A program made the position numbers and the translations under genes. The notes beneath the pieces were generated by a model. It had not been told where the DNA came from and made no database searches. It worked only from the letters and a program-made list of their open reading frames with translations. Below are positions 14,381-25,400 of a stretch of 64,000 bases of DNA, in pieces. This DNA comes from Xanthomonas floridensis (GTDB taxonomy: Bacteria > Pseudomonadota > Gammaproteobacteria > Xanthomonadales > Xanthomonadaceae). How positions within the stretch are numbered: the stretch's first letter is position 1; every line of letters begins with the position of its first letter. Location of the stretch: assembly GCF_001642575.1 (NCBI RefSeq), contig NZ_LXNG01000024.1:1-64000 (forward strand), written 5' to 3'.

Positions 14381-16327
14381 ATGCCCGCACTGTTGCAGGT
14401 GAGCGCGCTTTGCAAGGAGTTTCCATCCGCCGACGGCAGCGTTGCGATCCTGCGCGATGTCACGTTGCGCATCCATGCCGGGGAGATGGTCGCCATCATG
14501 GGTCCATCGGGCTCGGGCAAATCCACCCTGATGAACATCCTGGGCTGCCTGGATCGCCCGACGCGCGGGAGCTACGAAGTCGCCGGGCAGGATATCGGTC
14601 AACTCGATCCGGACAGCCTGGCGCGTTTGCGGCGTGCCCATTTCGGCTTCATTTTCCAGCGCTATCAGTTGCTGGGGGAGCTGGACGCGATCGGCAATGT
14701 CGAGATTCCTGCGATCTACAACGGTACCGCGGCCGATGCACGCCGTGCGCGCGCGCAGGCGTTGCTGGAGCGCCTGGGGCTGGGGACACGGCTACACCAC
14801 CGGCCCGGCCAGCTGTCCGGTGGGCAGCAGCAACGCGTGTCGATCGCCCGCGCGCTAATGAACGGCGGCGAAGTCATTCTGGCCGACGAGCCCACCGGAG
14901 CGCTGGATCAAGCCAGCGGCAAGGAGGTCATGGCGATATTGCAGGAGCTGCATGCGGCAGGTCACACCATCATCCTGGTCACGCACGACCCGGAGGTGGC
15001 GCACGCGCAACGCGTCATCGAGATCCGCGATGGACGGATCGTGGCCGACCGCCAGCTGCGCCCGGCGAGCCCTGGCGCCGCGATCAAGGACGCGCTGGTC
15101 GCCGACAGGGCGGGGCGCCTGGCGGACCTGCTGGGACGCTTTGGCGAAGCCGCCCAGATGGCGCTACGTTCGATATTCAACCACCGTCTGCGTACCTTGC
15201 TGACCATGCTGGGCATCATTATCGGTATTTCGTCGGTGGTGTCGGTGGTCGCGCTTGGCGAAGGTTCGCGGCGCTCGATCCTGTCCGACATCGATGCGCT
15301 GGGCACCAATACGATCGAGGTCATGCCCGGGACCAGCCTCGGCGATCGTGATGCCGACGCGGTGCGGACGTTGAGCGCCGACGATGCCGCCGCGATCGCC
15401 GGCCTGGAGTACGTGGACAGCGCCACGCCCTCGATCTCCACCAGCGCCGGCCTGCGCTATGGGCGCCACGATGTCGCAGCCAGCATCACCGGTGTCGGCG
15501 ACCAGTTTTTCAGGGTACGTGGGTATACGTTCGCGCAGGGCCGTGGCTTCGACGCACACGCCATCCGGGCCAGGGCGCCGGAGGCGGTCATCGACCAGGC
15601 TACGGCACGTGCGCTGTTTCCAGGTAGCGTATCGGCGTTAGGCAAGGTGATTCTGGTGGGATCGGTACCGTTGCGGATCGTCGGCGTTGCCGCCAGGCCG
15701 ACCGCAGCGTTTGCCGGCGACAGTTCGCTCAATGTGTGGCTGCCCTACACCACGGCGATGGCGCGTGTATCCGGTGATACGCGTGTGCGTAGCCTGACGG
15801 TGCGCGTGTCCGCGCAGGTGCCAAGCGAGGTAGCCGAGCGTGGTATCGACGCGCTGTTGCTGCAACGGCACGGGCGCCGGGATTTTTTCCTGTCCAATTC
15901 CGACAGGGTACGCAAGACCGTCGAACAGACCACGCGCACCATCACCTTGCTGATCTCCTCCATTGCGCTGATCTCGTTGCTGGTCGGCGGCATCGGGGTG
16001 ATGAACATCATGCTGGTGTCGGTCACCGAGCGGATTCAGGAGATTGGCGTGCGGATGGCGGTAGGCGCGCGTCAGTCCGACATCCTGCGCCAGTTCCTGA
16101 TCGAAGCGACGCTGGTGTGCCTGGTCGGCGGCACCCTGGGCGTGGCGCTGGCCCTGGGGACGGGCGTGCTCGTTGGTTGGTTGAGTCCGAGTTTCGGAAT
16201 GGTGTTCTCGCAGTGGTCGATCATCGGTGCGTTCAGCGTGTCTACGGCGATCGGCGTGGTGTTCGGCTTCCTGCCGGCACGGCGTGCGGCACGCCTGGAT
16301 CCGATCAAGGCGTTGGCGCGCAACTGA
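14381..16327 (+). CDS. macB: MacB-like ABC transporter, fused ATPase and permease
   Basis: Encodes 648 aa, the normal MacB length. The N-terminal ATPase domain has Walker [10 protein letters not shown] at 41-49, signature LSGGQQQR and Walker [14 protein letters not shown] membrane helix near residue 270 is followed by a large periplasmic domain (MacB_PCD) and three C-terminal helices of the FtsX type ([27 protein letters not shown]). It powers a mechanotransmission pump with the MacA-like and NodT-like proteins upstream. The gene starts 71 nt after macA and its 3' end faces a histidine kinase gene. Confidence 0.95.
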   Translation: MPALLQVSALCKEFPSADGSVAILRDVTLRIHAGEMVAIMGPSGSGKSTLMNILGCLDRPTRGSYEVAGQDIGQLDPDSLARLRRAHFGFIFQRYQLLGELDAIGNVEIPAIYNGTAADARRARAQALLERLGLGTRLHHRPGQLSGGQQQRVSIARALMNGGEVILADEPTGALDQASGKEVMAILQELHAAGHTIILVTHDPEVAHAQRVIEIRDGRIVADRQLRPASPGAAIKDALVADRAGRLADLLGRFGEAAQMALRSIFNHRLRTLLTMLGIIIGISSVVSVVALGEGSRRSILSDIDALGTNTIEVMPGTSLGDRDADAVRTLSADDAAAIAGLEYVDSATPSISTSAGLRYGRHDVAASITGVGDQFFRVRGYTFAQGRGFDAHAIRARAPEAVIDQATARALFPGSVSALGKVILVGSVPLRIVGVAARPTAAFAGDSSLNVWLPYTTAMARVSGDTRVRSLTVRVSAQVPSEVAERGIDALLLQRHGRRDFFLSNSDRVRKTVEQTTRTITLLISSIALISLLVGGIGVMNIMLVSVTERIQEIGVRMAVGARQSDILRQFLIEATLVCLVGGTLGVALALGTGVLVGWLSPSFGMVFSQWSIIGAFSVSTAIGVVFGFLPARRAARLDPIKALARN

Positions 16328-16398
16328 TATGCGGTGACGCGGACGAAGACGGTCCGCCGCGGCCGTCATCCACGCCAGACAGCGCAGGGCTGCTGGCG

Positions 16399-17763
16399 CT
16401 ACGCCGGCGTTGCAAACACAAGTCGGAAGCAGGCGCCTGCGGCGCTATCCGGGACCAGCAGGACGCTGCCGCCGTGGTGACGCATGATGGTTTGCACCAG
16501 ATCCAGTCCCAGGCCCGCGCCACGGCCGTCCTTGCTGTCGCGATGAAACGCCTCGAAGATGCGTTCGCGCTCGGAATCCTTGACCCCGCGTCCTTCGTCG
16601 GCCACATCCACCGTGCCTGCTGCCGAAACCCGGATCGTGATCGTTCCCTGACGTCCGCCATAGCTGATCGCATTCTGGATCAGGTTGGTGAGCGCACGCT
16701 CGATGGACACCTCATCGCCCTCCACGTGCACCACCGCAGCATCGGTCTCGAAGGCCACCTCGTAGCCTGCTGCAAATGCCAGCGGTGCCAGGTCGAGCAC
16801 CACCCGTTCTGCGATCGCAGCCAGGTTCAGACGCGAAAACACCATGGTTCCGGAATCGAGCCGCTGGATGTCCAGCAGCTGCCCGGTCAGTGCGCCGAGC
16901 CGCACGGCATCTTCCATCAGCCGCGTCCGCAAGGGGCCGGGCGGCAGCGCAGACAGGCGCGTGGTCAGAATCGCCACCGGTGTGCGCAGCTCGTGCGCGG
17001 CATCGGCGATGAATCGCTTGTGCTTGACCAGGGCGGTATCCAGACGCGCCAACGCGTCATTGATGGCCTGCATGAACGGCGCCACTTCGGCCGGTACCTC
17101 GTCAACGCCCAGGCGCATGCCGGTGCGATGGAAGTCGATCGATCCGGCCTCTTGCGCGGCCTTGTCCAATCCCTTGAGGCCGCGCTTCACCGCAAACGGC
17201 ATCACCAGCATGATGGACACCGAGACCAGCGCGACGATCAACAGGGTTTGCCACAGCACCGGCAAGGCCAGCCGCAGCAGTTCCCAGGGACTCACCGGGC
17301 CGTTGGCCCAGAACGCGATCTGCACCTGCCCGGCATCGGACTCCACCCAGGCCACGCTTGCGCGCATGTCCGTGGTGCTGGCCCCGCCGACATCGAAGCT
17401 TGCCGACTCCACCAACGGCAACGCCGACAGCGCCGGCCGGATGCCCGCCGGCGGCGTCCCCTCCGCAATGCGCTGGCCGTGTTTGTCGGTGACGATGAAC
17501 CACAGCGTGCTCGACTTGGCGCGCAACTCGGACATGTCTGCACTGGTGCGCATGTACAGCTGGCCCGCGCGGTCGCGCGCAACCGCTTGCGTGAGCGTGT
17601 CCAGGGCCTGCAACTCGTAGGCCAGGTTGCCGTTGGGAACCTCCATCGTGGCCTGGACGACCAGGACGATGATGACCATCCCGGCCAGCGAAATCATCGC
17701 GGTCTGCGCGGCGGCCAGGCCACGCACCAGACGCCATCGCAACGACGGTGGCTTGCCGGTCAT
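16399..17763 (-). CDS. two-component sensor histidine kinase
   Basis: Encodes 454 aa. Membrane helices at about 18-38 and 166-190 enclose a periplasmic sensor domain of about 125 residues. A HAMP-like region precedes the HisKA domain with phosphoacceptor His257 in AAHELRTPVAIL. ATPase motifs follow: N-box LTNLIQNAISYGG, DEGRGVKD and GAGLGLDLVQ. Its ATG overlaps the stop of the response regulator gene by 4 nt, so the two make a coupled pair. It is convergent with macB and may control neighbouring efflux genes; that is inference from position. Confidence 0.93.
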   Translation of the reverse strand: MTGKPPSLRWRLVRGLAAAQTAMISLAGMVIIVLVVQATMEVPNGNLAYELQALDTLTQAVARDRAGQLYMRTSADMSELRAKSSTLWFIVTDKHGQRIAEGTPPAGIRPALSALPLVESASFDVGGASTTDMRASVAWVESDAGQVQIAFWANGPVSPWELLRLALPVLWQTLLIVALVSVSIMLVMPFAVKRGLKGLDKAAQEAGSIDFHRTGMRLGVDEVPAEVAPFMQAINDALARLDTALVKHKRFIADAAHELRTPVAILTTRLSALPPGPLRTRLMEDAVRLGALTGQLLDIQRLDSGTMVFSRLNLAAIAERVVLDLAPLAFAAGYEVAFETDAAVVHVEGDEVSIERALTNLIQNAISYGGRQGTITIRVSAAGTVDVADEGRGVKDSERERIFEAFHRDSKDGRGAGLGLDLVQTIMRHHGGSVLLVPDSAAGACFRLVFATPA

Positions 17764-18434
17764 GCGCTCACACTCAACATGTAGCCCACGCCGCGCACCA
17801 CGTTGATCGCAAGCGCGCTTTCCGCATCGGACAGCTTGCGGCGCAACCGGGAAACGTGGGTGTCCAGCGCATTCGGCTGCACGTCGTCGTCCATCGAAAA
17901 CACCGCCTGCATCAGCGTGCCGCGCGGCACCATGCGGCCGACGCGCTTGAGCAAGGTTTCGAGCACCAGCAACTCCCGGCGTTTGAGATCCAGCGCCTGG
18001 CTGCCGATGGTGGCAGTGCGATTGACGAAGTCGTAGGACAGGTTGCCGGCGGTGACGATATCGGTCTGCAAATGCGCGGGCCGGCGGGCCAGCGCGCGCA
18101 GCCGGGCCATCAGTTCTTCCACCGCGAAGGGCTTGGCAAGGTAATCGTCTGCGCCGATTTCCAGGCCGACCACGCGCTCGGACAACTCGGCCAGTGCGGT
18201 GAGCACCAGCACGGGCGTGACATTGCCTTGCTCGCGCAGGGTCTTGAGAAACCGCAAGCCATCGCCGTCGGGCAACTGCCGATCAAGAATCATCACGTCG
18301 AACGCGCCCAGTTCGGCCGCGCGGGCTGCAGCGGCCAAGGTCGGAGCGTGATCGACGATCATGTCGTACGTTGCCAGGACGTCGCGGATGGCGGATGCCA
18401 TCTCGGGCTCGTCCTCAACCAAAAGCACCTTCAT
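17760..18434 (-). CDS. OmpR/PhoB-family response regulator
   Basis: Encodes 224 aa: receiver domain with acidic pocket (EDE at 7-9), phosphoacceptor Asp51 in MILDRQLPDGDG, Thr and Lys switch residues (LVLTA, YLAKPF), then a winged-helix DNA-binding domain (LDTHVSRLRRKL, VVRGVGYML). ATG 18434 is preceded by GGAGCGTCACC. It is transcribed divergently from a second regulator/kinase pair across a 389-nt gap. Partner kinase is the overlapping downstream gene. Confidence 0.95.
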   Translation of the reverse strand: MKVLLVEDEPEMASAIRDVLATYDMIVDHAPTLAAAARAAELGAFDVMILDRQLPDGDGLRFLKTLREQGNVTPVLVLTALAELSERVVGLEIGADDYLAKPFAVEELMARLRALARRPAHLQTDIVTAGNLSYDFVNRTATIGSQALDLKRRELLVLETLLKRVGRMVPRGTLMQAVFSMDDDVQPNALDTHVSRLRRKLSDAESALAINVVRGVGYMLSVSA

Positions 18435-18823
18435 GGTGACGCTCCTGCCCCGGTGGATCGGTCCTTCTACGCCTGCGACCTGTCGTGAACATGTCTGCGG
18501 CACGCGGCCCAGCCTACCGCAGGACCCGGCACTTGCAGCAGGCGGCCACCCTGGCGGACCCAAGCGCAAGGTGCTGCAGCGATCGACCGCTGTGGCGGGC
18601 GGCGTTCGCATGGCCGCTTGCGGACGGCCGCGTCGGCACCGCAAGCGCGGTCGCCCTCGAGCGACCGCGACAGACACCGACAGACACCGACAGACCCATG
18701 GCCAGGACGCAGCCGGCTGGCCCGCGGGGCTGCTCACTCCACCCGCACTGGCCTGCCGCTTAATGCAGAATTAAACCCACTCCAGGATGCTCTGGCCCTC
18801 TATTGCCCACCGACCAGCACCCC
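18435..18823. promoter_or_regulatory. divergent intergenic region between two two-component systems
   Basis: This 389-nt gap carries the promoters of both regulator operons. Two visible elements are a decamer repeated about 2.9 times (CGACAGACAC units, 18668-18696) and an AT-rich box CTTAATGCAGAATTAAA at 18759-18775, described separately. No gene is evident in it. Confidence 0.6.
18759..18775 (+). promoter_or_regulatory. PmrA/QseB-like regulator box upstream of the second response regulator
   Basis: CTTAAT-N5-ATTAAA resembles the direct-repeat box (YTTAAK-N5-YTTAAK) bound by regulators of the PmrA/QseB/BasR group, to which the downstream regulator is similar. It ends 48 nt before the regulator ATG and stands out as AT-rich in very GC-rich DNA. 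Autoregulation is a reasonable inference. A similar box precedes the RND pump. Confidence 0.45.
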
Positions 18824-19489
18824 ATGAAGCTGCTCCTTGTCGAAGACGACACCATGCTCGGCGACACCATCTGCGATGGCGCACAGCAGGGCGGGTGGGA
18901 GGTGGACCATGTCGCCAATGCCGCTGCGGCGAAGGTGGCGCTGGTCGATCATGCGTATGCGGCGGTGTTGCTCGATCTCGGTCTTCCCGGCGAATCGGGG
19001 CTGTCGGTGCTGCGCGGCATGCGCAGCCGGTGCGACCCCACCCCGGTGTTGATCCTGACCGCGCGTGGGCAGCTGAGCGAGCGCATCATCGGTCTGGATG
19101 CCGGTGCCGACGATTACCTGGTCAAACCGTTCCAGTTCGACGAGTTGTGGGCGCGCGTGCGCTCGGTCATCCGCCGCAGTCAGGGCAGCGTGGTGCCGGT
19201 CTTCAGCTTCGGCGACGTGAAGGTGGATCGTAGTCGCCGCGCGGTGAGCAAGGCTGGCGTCGATGTGGTGTTGAGCGCACACGAATACCGCACCTTGCTG
19301 GCGTTGATCGAACGCCCCGGCCATGTGCTGACCCGCGACCGCCTGCAGGATCTGGTGTACGGGCCGTCCAGCGAGCTGGAGAGCAATACCATCGCGGTGT
19401 TCATCCATCAGTTGCGCCGCAAGCTGGGCGAGGACCTGATCAGAACCGTGCACGGCCTGGGCTACGTGGTGGGGCAGCCGACCGGATGA
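18824..19489 (+). CDS. OmpR-family response regulator (PmrA/QseB-like)
   Basis: Encodes 221 aa: receiver domain with ED at 7-9, phosphoacceptor Asp51 in VLLDLGLPGESG, and VKPFQFDELWARV, followed by a winged-helix domain (LESNTIAVFIHQLRRKLG, VHGLGYVVG). The order and motifs resemble the PmrA/QseB/TctD group. ATG 18824 fits the MKLLLVEDD family start. Its stop overlaps the start of the kinase gene by 4 nt. The box at 18759-18775 and the one before the RND operon suggest that both are targets. Confidence 0.95.
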   Translation: MKLLLVEDDTMLGDTICDGAQQGGWEVDHVANAAAAKVALVDHAYAAVLLDLGLPGESGLSVLRGMRSRCDPTPVLILTARGQLSERIIGLDAGADDYLVKPFQFDELWARVRSVIRRSQGSVVPVFSFGDVKVDRSRRAVSKAGVDVVLSAHEYRTLLALIERPGHVLTRDRLQDLVYGPSSELESNTIAVFIHQLRRKLGEDLIRTVHGLGYVVGQPTG

Positions 19490-20874
19490 GGCCCCAATCC
19501 ATCACCGCGCAGCTGTTCATGGTGATCGTCAGCGTGATCGCCCTGTGCTGGGTCGCGGTCATCGCCCTGGTGCTCACGCTGCTCTCGCTCAATCTGGAAA
19601 GTACCTGGGACGAAAAGCTCGAAGCCATCGCCACCCAGATTCTGATCACCATTCCGGCCAAGAGCCGGTTCGACACCACGGCCGGCCCCGGCCTGCAATT
19701 GCCGGACAGCTTTACCGGTGCGCGTGAAAAGCTGGTGTTCCAGGTCTGGATCGATCGCTCCCGAATGGTGGCGCGCACGCCGGGTGCACCGGATTCGGCA
19801 CTGCAGCCGTCGTTTACCAATGGAGCGGCCACCACCGTCGTCGATGGAGAACAATGGCGGGTGTCGGCGATCACCGACAAGACCGGGCGGGTCAGCGTCC
19901 AGGTCGGCAACCCGCAGAGCGTGGTCGATGCGGACCTGCGCCATGAGGCGTGGCACGCGCTCGCCCTGGCCACCTTGTTGGTGGTGATCGCGGGCGTCGT
20001 GATGTGGTTCGTGGTGCGTCGCTCGCTGCAGCCAGTCAGGGCGCTGGGCAAGGCAGTGCGGCGGCGCAAGCACCTGGATCTCACGCCGTTGCCGTTGTCC
20101 AGGCTGCCGCGCGAAATATATGCGCTGGTGGCGTCGTTCAACCATCTGCTCGAGCGGCTGGATGCGGCGATCGAAGGCGAACGCCGGTTCATCGGCGATG
20201 CCGCGCATGAGCTGCGCACCCCGCTGTCGGCACTGCAGGCGCAGGCAGAAATCGCACTGGGTGCCCCGGATCTGCTCAGCAAGAACCAGGCGCTGTTGAA
20301 GCTGCTGCGCGTGGCCAAGCGCAGCACGCGCCTGTCCGAACAATTGCTGGATCTGGCGCGGTTGAACGCAGGGCGTAGCGCATCGATGCATCAACCGACC
20401 GAACTCAGCGTGCTGGTGCATCACGTGGCACAGGAATTCGAGGTGCATGCGACCCAGAACGGGCGTGCGCTGTATCTGGACATCCACAGTTGTGTCGTTG
20501 CGTGCAACGTGGACGAGATCGGCATCCTGCTGCGCAACCTGGTGGATAACGCGATGCGTTACACCCCCGAGGGCGGCAATATCCTGATCAGCTGCGGCTA
20601 TGTGATCGATGCGGCCGAACAGGACGCGCAGACCCTCAGCAATGTCTATCTGCAGGTTGCCGACGATGGGCCCGGCGTTCCCGAATCCGAGCGTGAGGCG
20701 ATCTTCGTCCGCTTCTATCGCGTGGCCGGCACCCCCGTCCGCGGCAGCGGCATCGGGCTGTCGTTGGTCGCCGGTATCGCGGATCTGCACCAGGCACGTA
20801 TCGAAACCGGGCCAGGTCTGAGCGGGCGAGGGTTTAGCGTGCGCATCGTCTTCCCAGGCAGCGCCGGGGGCTGA
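19486..20874 (+). CDS. two-component sensor histidine kinase (QseC/TctE-like)
   Basis: Encodes 462 aa with helices at about 8-33 and 157-178 and a periplasmic domain between them. A HAMP-like segment leads to the HisKA motif AAHELRTPLSALQAQ with phosphoacceptor His241. The ATPase domain has LLRNLVDNAMRYTPEGG, VADDGPGVPESER and RGSGIGLSLVAGI. It overlaps the regulator gene (ATGA). The layout matches QseC/PmrB/TctE-type kinases. It is upstream of an RND efflux operon, a common arrangement. Confidence 0.93.
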   Translation: MRPQSITAQLFMVIVSVIALCWVAVIALVLTLLSLNLESTWDEKLEAIATQILITIPAKSRFDTTAGPGLQLPDSFTGAREKLVFQVWIDRSRMVARTPGAPDSALQPSFTNGAATTVVDGEQWRVSAITDKTGRVSVQVGNPQSVVDADLRHEAWHALALATLLVVIAGVVMWFVVRRSLQPVRALGKAVRRRKHLDLTPLPLSRLPREIYALVASFNHLLERLDAAIEGERRFIGDAAHELRTPLSALQAQAEIALGAPDLLSKNQALLKLLRVAKRSTRLSEQLLDLARLNAGRSASMHQPTELSVLVHHVAQEFEVHATQNGRALYLDIHSCVVACNVDEIGILLRNLVDNAMRYTPEGGNILISCGYVIDAAEQDAQTLSNVYLQVADDGPGVPESEREAIFVRFYRVAGTPVRGSGIGLSLVAGIADLHQARIETGPGLSGRGFSVRIVFPGSAGG

Positions 20875-21253
20875 ATGGATGCTCCGGCATGGCGATGGGA
20901 GTTTGCAGGTTGTCGGCCTGGCACCGATCGGCCCGACTGCGCTGGCGGCCGAGGCTGAACGCTTCGCACCGCTACCACGGTGCGCTTAAAGAATTCTTCA
21001 ACCGACTAAAATTTCTTTAACGGCTGCTTGCAACGATGCCATCCAGCCACTGGTTCGCTGGCGCTTGCGATGCGCTGATCGCTGCGCAGCGCCGAGCTTG
21101 CCAACGCAACGCGTCGGCAGCGTGCGCGTAACGCCAGAGCAGGCGCACGCTGCTGCTTTCGGCACCACGCGGCTCCCACTGCCACGCGACCGTGCGCTCG
21201 GAGGCTGTCGGGCGTGTTGATGTCCTTCCCTTGCCTCAGACCGCGTAACGACC
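20875..21253. promoter_or_regulatory. intergenic region upstream of the RND operon
   Basis: A 379-nt gap between the kinase and the RND adaptor. It holds an AT-rich regulatory block at 20985-21020 and otherwise GC-rich DNA with no convincing gene. The length argues that the RND operon has its own promoter and is not simply read through from the two-component genes. Confidence 0.5.
20985..21020. promoter_or_regulatory. AT-rich operator block before the RND efflux operon
   Basis: CTTAAA-GAATT-CTTCAA at 20985-21001 fits the PmrA/QseB-like direct-repeat pattern seen before the upstream regulator gene. It overlaps a perfect 8-bp inverted repeat, TTAAAGAA at 20986-20993 and TTCTTTAA at 21013-21020, separated by 19 nt. 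The block lies about 230 nt before the adaptor start. Binding by the neighbouring response regulator is inference. Confidence 0.45.
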
Positions 21254-22459
21254 ATGACCCCAACCGACACACCCGCTAGCGCGCATCCCCACGCCGCGTC
21301 ATCCAGGCGCGGGCCGCGACGCTTCGCAATGCCCCTGCTGTGCTGTCTGCTGGCCAGCGGTGCCATCGCCTCGGGCTGGTGGTGGTCCACGCGCGCCCAG
21401 CCGCCGAGCCACGCGCTTGCGATCAGCGCGTTGTCGGTCACGGCGATCACGCCACGTCAGGTCGAGTGGCCAAGCACGCTGTCGGCCACCGGGATCGTGG
21501 CGCCCTGGCAGGAGGCGGTGATCAGTTCGCAAAGCAACGGGCTGCGGCTGGTGACGCTCAACGTGGCGGTCGGCGATGTGGTGACGCGCGGGCAGCTGCT
21601 GGCACATTTCGATACCGCAACCTTGCTGGCAGCACGCGCAGAACTGCGTGCAGGCCTGGCCAAGGCGCAGGCGGCCGCGGACCAGGCCCAGACCAATCGC
21701 ATGCGCGCCGTGCGCGTGCAGGCGGCCGGAGCGATGAGCGATCAGGAAGTGCAGCGCTACGTAACCGAAGCGGTAACGGCCAACACCCAGATCGCGGTGG
21801 CGCAGGCGCAGCTGGATGCCAACCTGCTGCAACTGCAGCAAGCAGACATCACCGCCCCGGACGATGGCGTGATCAGCGCGCAGAGCGCGACGCTGGGCGC
21901 GGTGGCCAGCAGCGGCCAGGAACTGTTTCGCCTGGTGCGTCAGGGCCGCCTGGAATGGCGCGGAGAGTTCACGCCCGAGCAGATCGCGCGCATCGCGCTG
22001 GGCCAGCAGGTTCGGCTGCGGCTGCCCGACGGCAGCACCGTGGCGGCACGCGTGCGCCAGATCGCGCCGCTGCTGGATGCGCGTTCCCGGCTTGGTGTGG
22101 TGTATGCGGATATCCAGCCCGGCAGCCGGCTGCGCGGCGGGATGTACGTCGATGGTGCAGTGGCCTTGCCGTCCAGCCGCGCGCTGGTGGTGCCGGCGGC
22201 GAGCGTGGTGGTGCGCGATGGCCGCAGCCTGGTGTTCCGCATCGTCGGCAGCGGCGCCGCTGCCAGGGTGCGCGCGCTACCGGTGACGGTGGGGCGACGC
22301 TTCGGTACCGAGGTTGAACTGCTGCAGCCGTGGACCGACGGCGAGCGCATCGTGGCGCAGGGCGCGGGATTGCTCGCCGATGGCGACACGGTGCTGGTCA
22401 AGACCACACCGGCCGGCCCGCTGGTCGGCATGCAGCTGATTCCACGTGGGCCACGATGA
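21254..22459 (+). CDS. RND efflux periplasmic adaptor subunit
   Basis: Encodes 401 aa of a membrane-fusion protein: one membrane anchor at about 26-44, lipoyl half-motifs (QSNGLRLVTLNVAVGDVVTRGQLLAHFD and ADITAPDDGVISAQ), an alpha-hairpin between them, then beta-barrel and membrane-proximal domains. Its stop overlaps the transporter start by 4 nt. It connects the RND transporter to an outer-membrane channel, which is not encoded here. Substrate unknown. Confidence 0.92.
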   Translation: MTPTDTPASAHPHAASSRRGPRRFAMPLLCCLLASGAIASGWWWSTRAQPPSHALAISALSVTAITPRQVEWPSTLSATGIVAPWQEAVISSQSNGLRLVTLNVAVGDVVTRGQLLAHFDTATLLAARAELRAGLAKAQAAADQAQTNRMRAVRVQAAGAMSDQEVQRYVTEAVTANTQIAVAQAQLDANLLQLQQADITAPDDGVISAQSATLGAVASSGQELFRLVRQGRLEWRGEFTPEQIARIALGQQVRLRLPDGSTVAARVRQIAPLLDARSRLGVVYADIQPGSRLRGGMYVDGAVALPSSRALVVPAASVVVRDGRSLVFRIVGSGAAARVRALPVTVGRRFGTEVELLQPWTDGERIVAQGAGLLADGDTVLVKTTPAGPLVGMQLIPRGPR

Positions 22460-25400
22460 ATTTCGCTACCTGGTCGCTGCGCAATCCCATTCCTGCGGTA
22501 TTGCTGTTCTTCCTGCTGACGCTGGCGGGCGTGTATGGCTTCCGCAATCTTTCCATCCAGGCGCTGCCGGATCTGGATCTGCCCACCGTCACCGTCGCCT
22601 TGACCCAGCCGGGGGCGGCGCCGGCGCAGCTGGAAACCGATGTGGCGCGCAAGGTGGAAGACTCCCTCGCCAACGTCAGCGGCCTGCGCCACCTGCGCAC
22701 CACCATCAGCGACGGGCAGGTGCAGATCGTGGCCGAATTCCGCCTGGAGAAATCGCTGTCCGATGCGTTGATCGAAACCAAGGATGCGGTCGACCGGGTA
22801 CGTTCGTCGTTGCCTGCGGAACTGCTGCAGCCGGCCATCAGTGCGGTGACCGAAAACAGCACGCCGATCCTGACCTATGCGGTGACCTCCACAACGCTGG
22901 ATGAGACCGCGCTGTCCTGGTATGTCGACGACAGCGTGAGCAAGGCGCTGCTGAAGGTGCCGGGCGTGGGCCGTGTGCAGCGCCTGGGCGGCGTGCAGCG
23001 CGAGATACGGGTGGAGGTGGATCCGGTGCAGATGACGGCACTGGGGGTGACCACGTCCGATGTGTCGCGCGCGCTGCAGCAGATGCAGCAGGATTCCTCC
23101 GGCGGACGCGTGCAACTGGGCGGTGCCGAGCAATCGGTGCGCACGCTGGCCGGTGTGCGGCAGGCCGCGCAGCTGCCCGGCATGTCGATTGCGCTCGCCA
23201 GCGGCGGCAGCGTGCGCCTGGAGCAGATCGCGCGCGTGCACGACGGCATCGCCGACCGTCGGCAGGCCGCGCTGCTGGATGGCAAGCCGGTGATCGGGCT
23301 CAGCCTCTATCGCACCAAGGGCTTTGACGAAACCAGGATCGCCGACGGTGTCGCGCAGGCGCTGCAGCAGTTGCAACGGAGCGACACCTCGCTGCGCATC
23401 ACTCCGGTCTCCGGCACCGTGGCCTACACCCTGGAGCAATTCGAAGGGTCGATGTCGATGCTCTACGAGGGCGCGCTGCTGGCGGTGCTGGTGGTGTGGC
23501 TGTTCCTGCGCGACTGGCGCGCCACCCTGATCGCCGCATCGGCGCTGCCGCTGTCCATCCTGCCGGCGTTCGCGGTGATGTGGTGGCTGGATTACTCGCT
23601 CAATACGCTGACCTTGCTGGCCCTGGCAGTGGTGGTCGGCATCCTGGTCGACGATGCCATCGTCGAGATCGAAAACATCGAACGTCATCGGCGCATGGGC
23701 AAATCCGCGTTTCAGGCCACTGCCGACGCGGTCAACGAGATCGCCTTGGTGGTGATGGCCACCACTGCCACCCTGGTGGTGGTGTTCGTGCCGACCACGT
23801 TGATGGGCGGCATCCCGGGATTGTTCTTCAAGCAGTTCGGGTGGACCGCCGTGATCGCGGTGGTGGCCTCGTTGATGGTGGCTCGGCTGATCACCCCGAT
23901 CATGGCGGCCACCTTTCTGCGCGCGCGCCACGACAATCCAGCCGAACCGACGACCGGCATGGTGACTGCCGGCTATCTGCAGGTGGTGCAGTGGAGCCTG
24001 CGGCATCGCGCAGCGACCTTGGGTGCGGCCGGCGTGTTCCTGCTGTTGTCGCTGGCGTTATTGCCGCTGCTGTCCAAGGGCCTGGTGCCGGCCAGCGACC
24101 GCGGCTTCATCACCGTTAGCGTCGAGCTGGGGCCGGAAAGCGACATCGGGCAGACCCGCCAGGTCACCGAGCGGGTGCGCGCGGCGGTCGGCCGCATCGA
24201 CGGTGTCGGCGCGGTGTTCACCAGCATTGGCGGCACTGCGTCCGGGCGCGGTGCCCAGGTGGCGGAGGTGCGCAAGGCAGAGATGACCCTGGTGTTGTCG
24301 CCGCGCAAGACGCGTGCGGCGCAGGCGCAGATCGAGCGCGCAGTGCGGCGGGTCCTGGTCAACATCACCGGCGCACGCGTCGCCGTGAGCGGCGGCGGGC
24401 CGGGCGAACACCTGTCGATGATTCTCACCAGCGAATCGGAAGACGCCCTCAACGCCACCGCCACGGCGTTCGCAAGCCAGTTGCGCGCGGCCGGTCTGTC
24501 GGGTGTGCGCACCACCGCAAGCCTGCAACGCCCGGAACTGGTTGCGCGGCCGATCCAGAGCCAGACCGCCCGTTACGGGGTGAGCAGCGCCGATATCGGC
24601 CAGACCCTGCGCACCGCGACCAGCGGCGATTTCGACCCGCAACTTGCCAAGCTCAACCTGGACAACCGGCAGATCAATATCCGCGTGCAGGTCCCCGACC
24701 GGGTCAGTGCCGATCTGGAGGCCTTGTCCAATCTGCGCGTGCCATCGCGCGATGGCCTGGTGCCGTTGTCCAGCGTCGCGGTCCTGGCAATGGAAAGCGG
24801 CCCGACCGAGATCAATCGCTACGATCGCCAACGCTACGTCACGGTCAGTGCCGACCTGGGCGAGATGCCGTTGAGCAAGGCGCAGGCCTTGGCCACCACG
24901 CGTCCGGCCATCCGGCAACTGCCTGCAAACGTGGCGCTGATCCAGTCCGGCGATGCCGAAGTGGCGGCGGAGCTATCGTCCAGCCTGCTGCTGGCGATCG
25001 TGATCGCCACCTTGTGCATGCTGTGCGTACTGATCCTGCTGTTCAACGACTTCTTCCAGCCGTTGACCATCCTGTCGGCCATTCCGCTTTCGCTCGGCGG
25101 CGCCTTCATCGCGCTGTTGCTGTGCGGCAGCGAGCTCGATGTGCCGTCGATGATCGGCCTGGTGATGTTGATGGGCATCGTCACCAAGAACTCGATCCTG
25201 TTGGTGGAATACGCGGTGATCGCAATCGGCGATGGGGCGACCTGCGTCGATGCCGCGCTACTCGATGCGTGCCACAAACGCGCGCGTCCGATCGTGATGA
25301 CCACCGTGGCCATGATCGCCGGCATGCTCCCAATCGCGTTGGGCTTCGGCGCCGATGCCAGTTTCCGTCAGCCGATGGCCATCGCGGTGATCGGGGGACT

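Noticed and set aside
18668-18696. Decamer repeat as a CRISPR or iteron array
   Set aside because: Fewer than three direct copies with no spacers; simple slippage repeat in an intergenic region.
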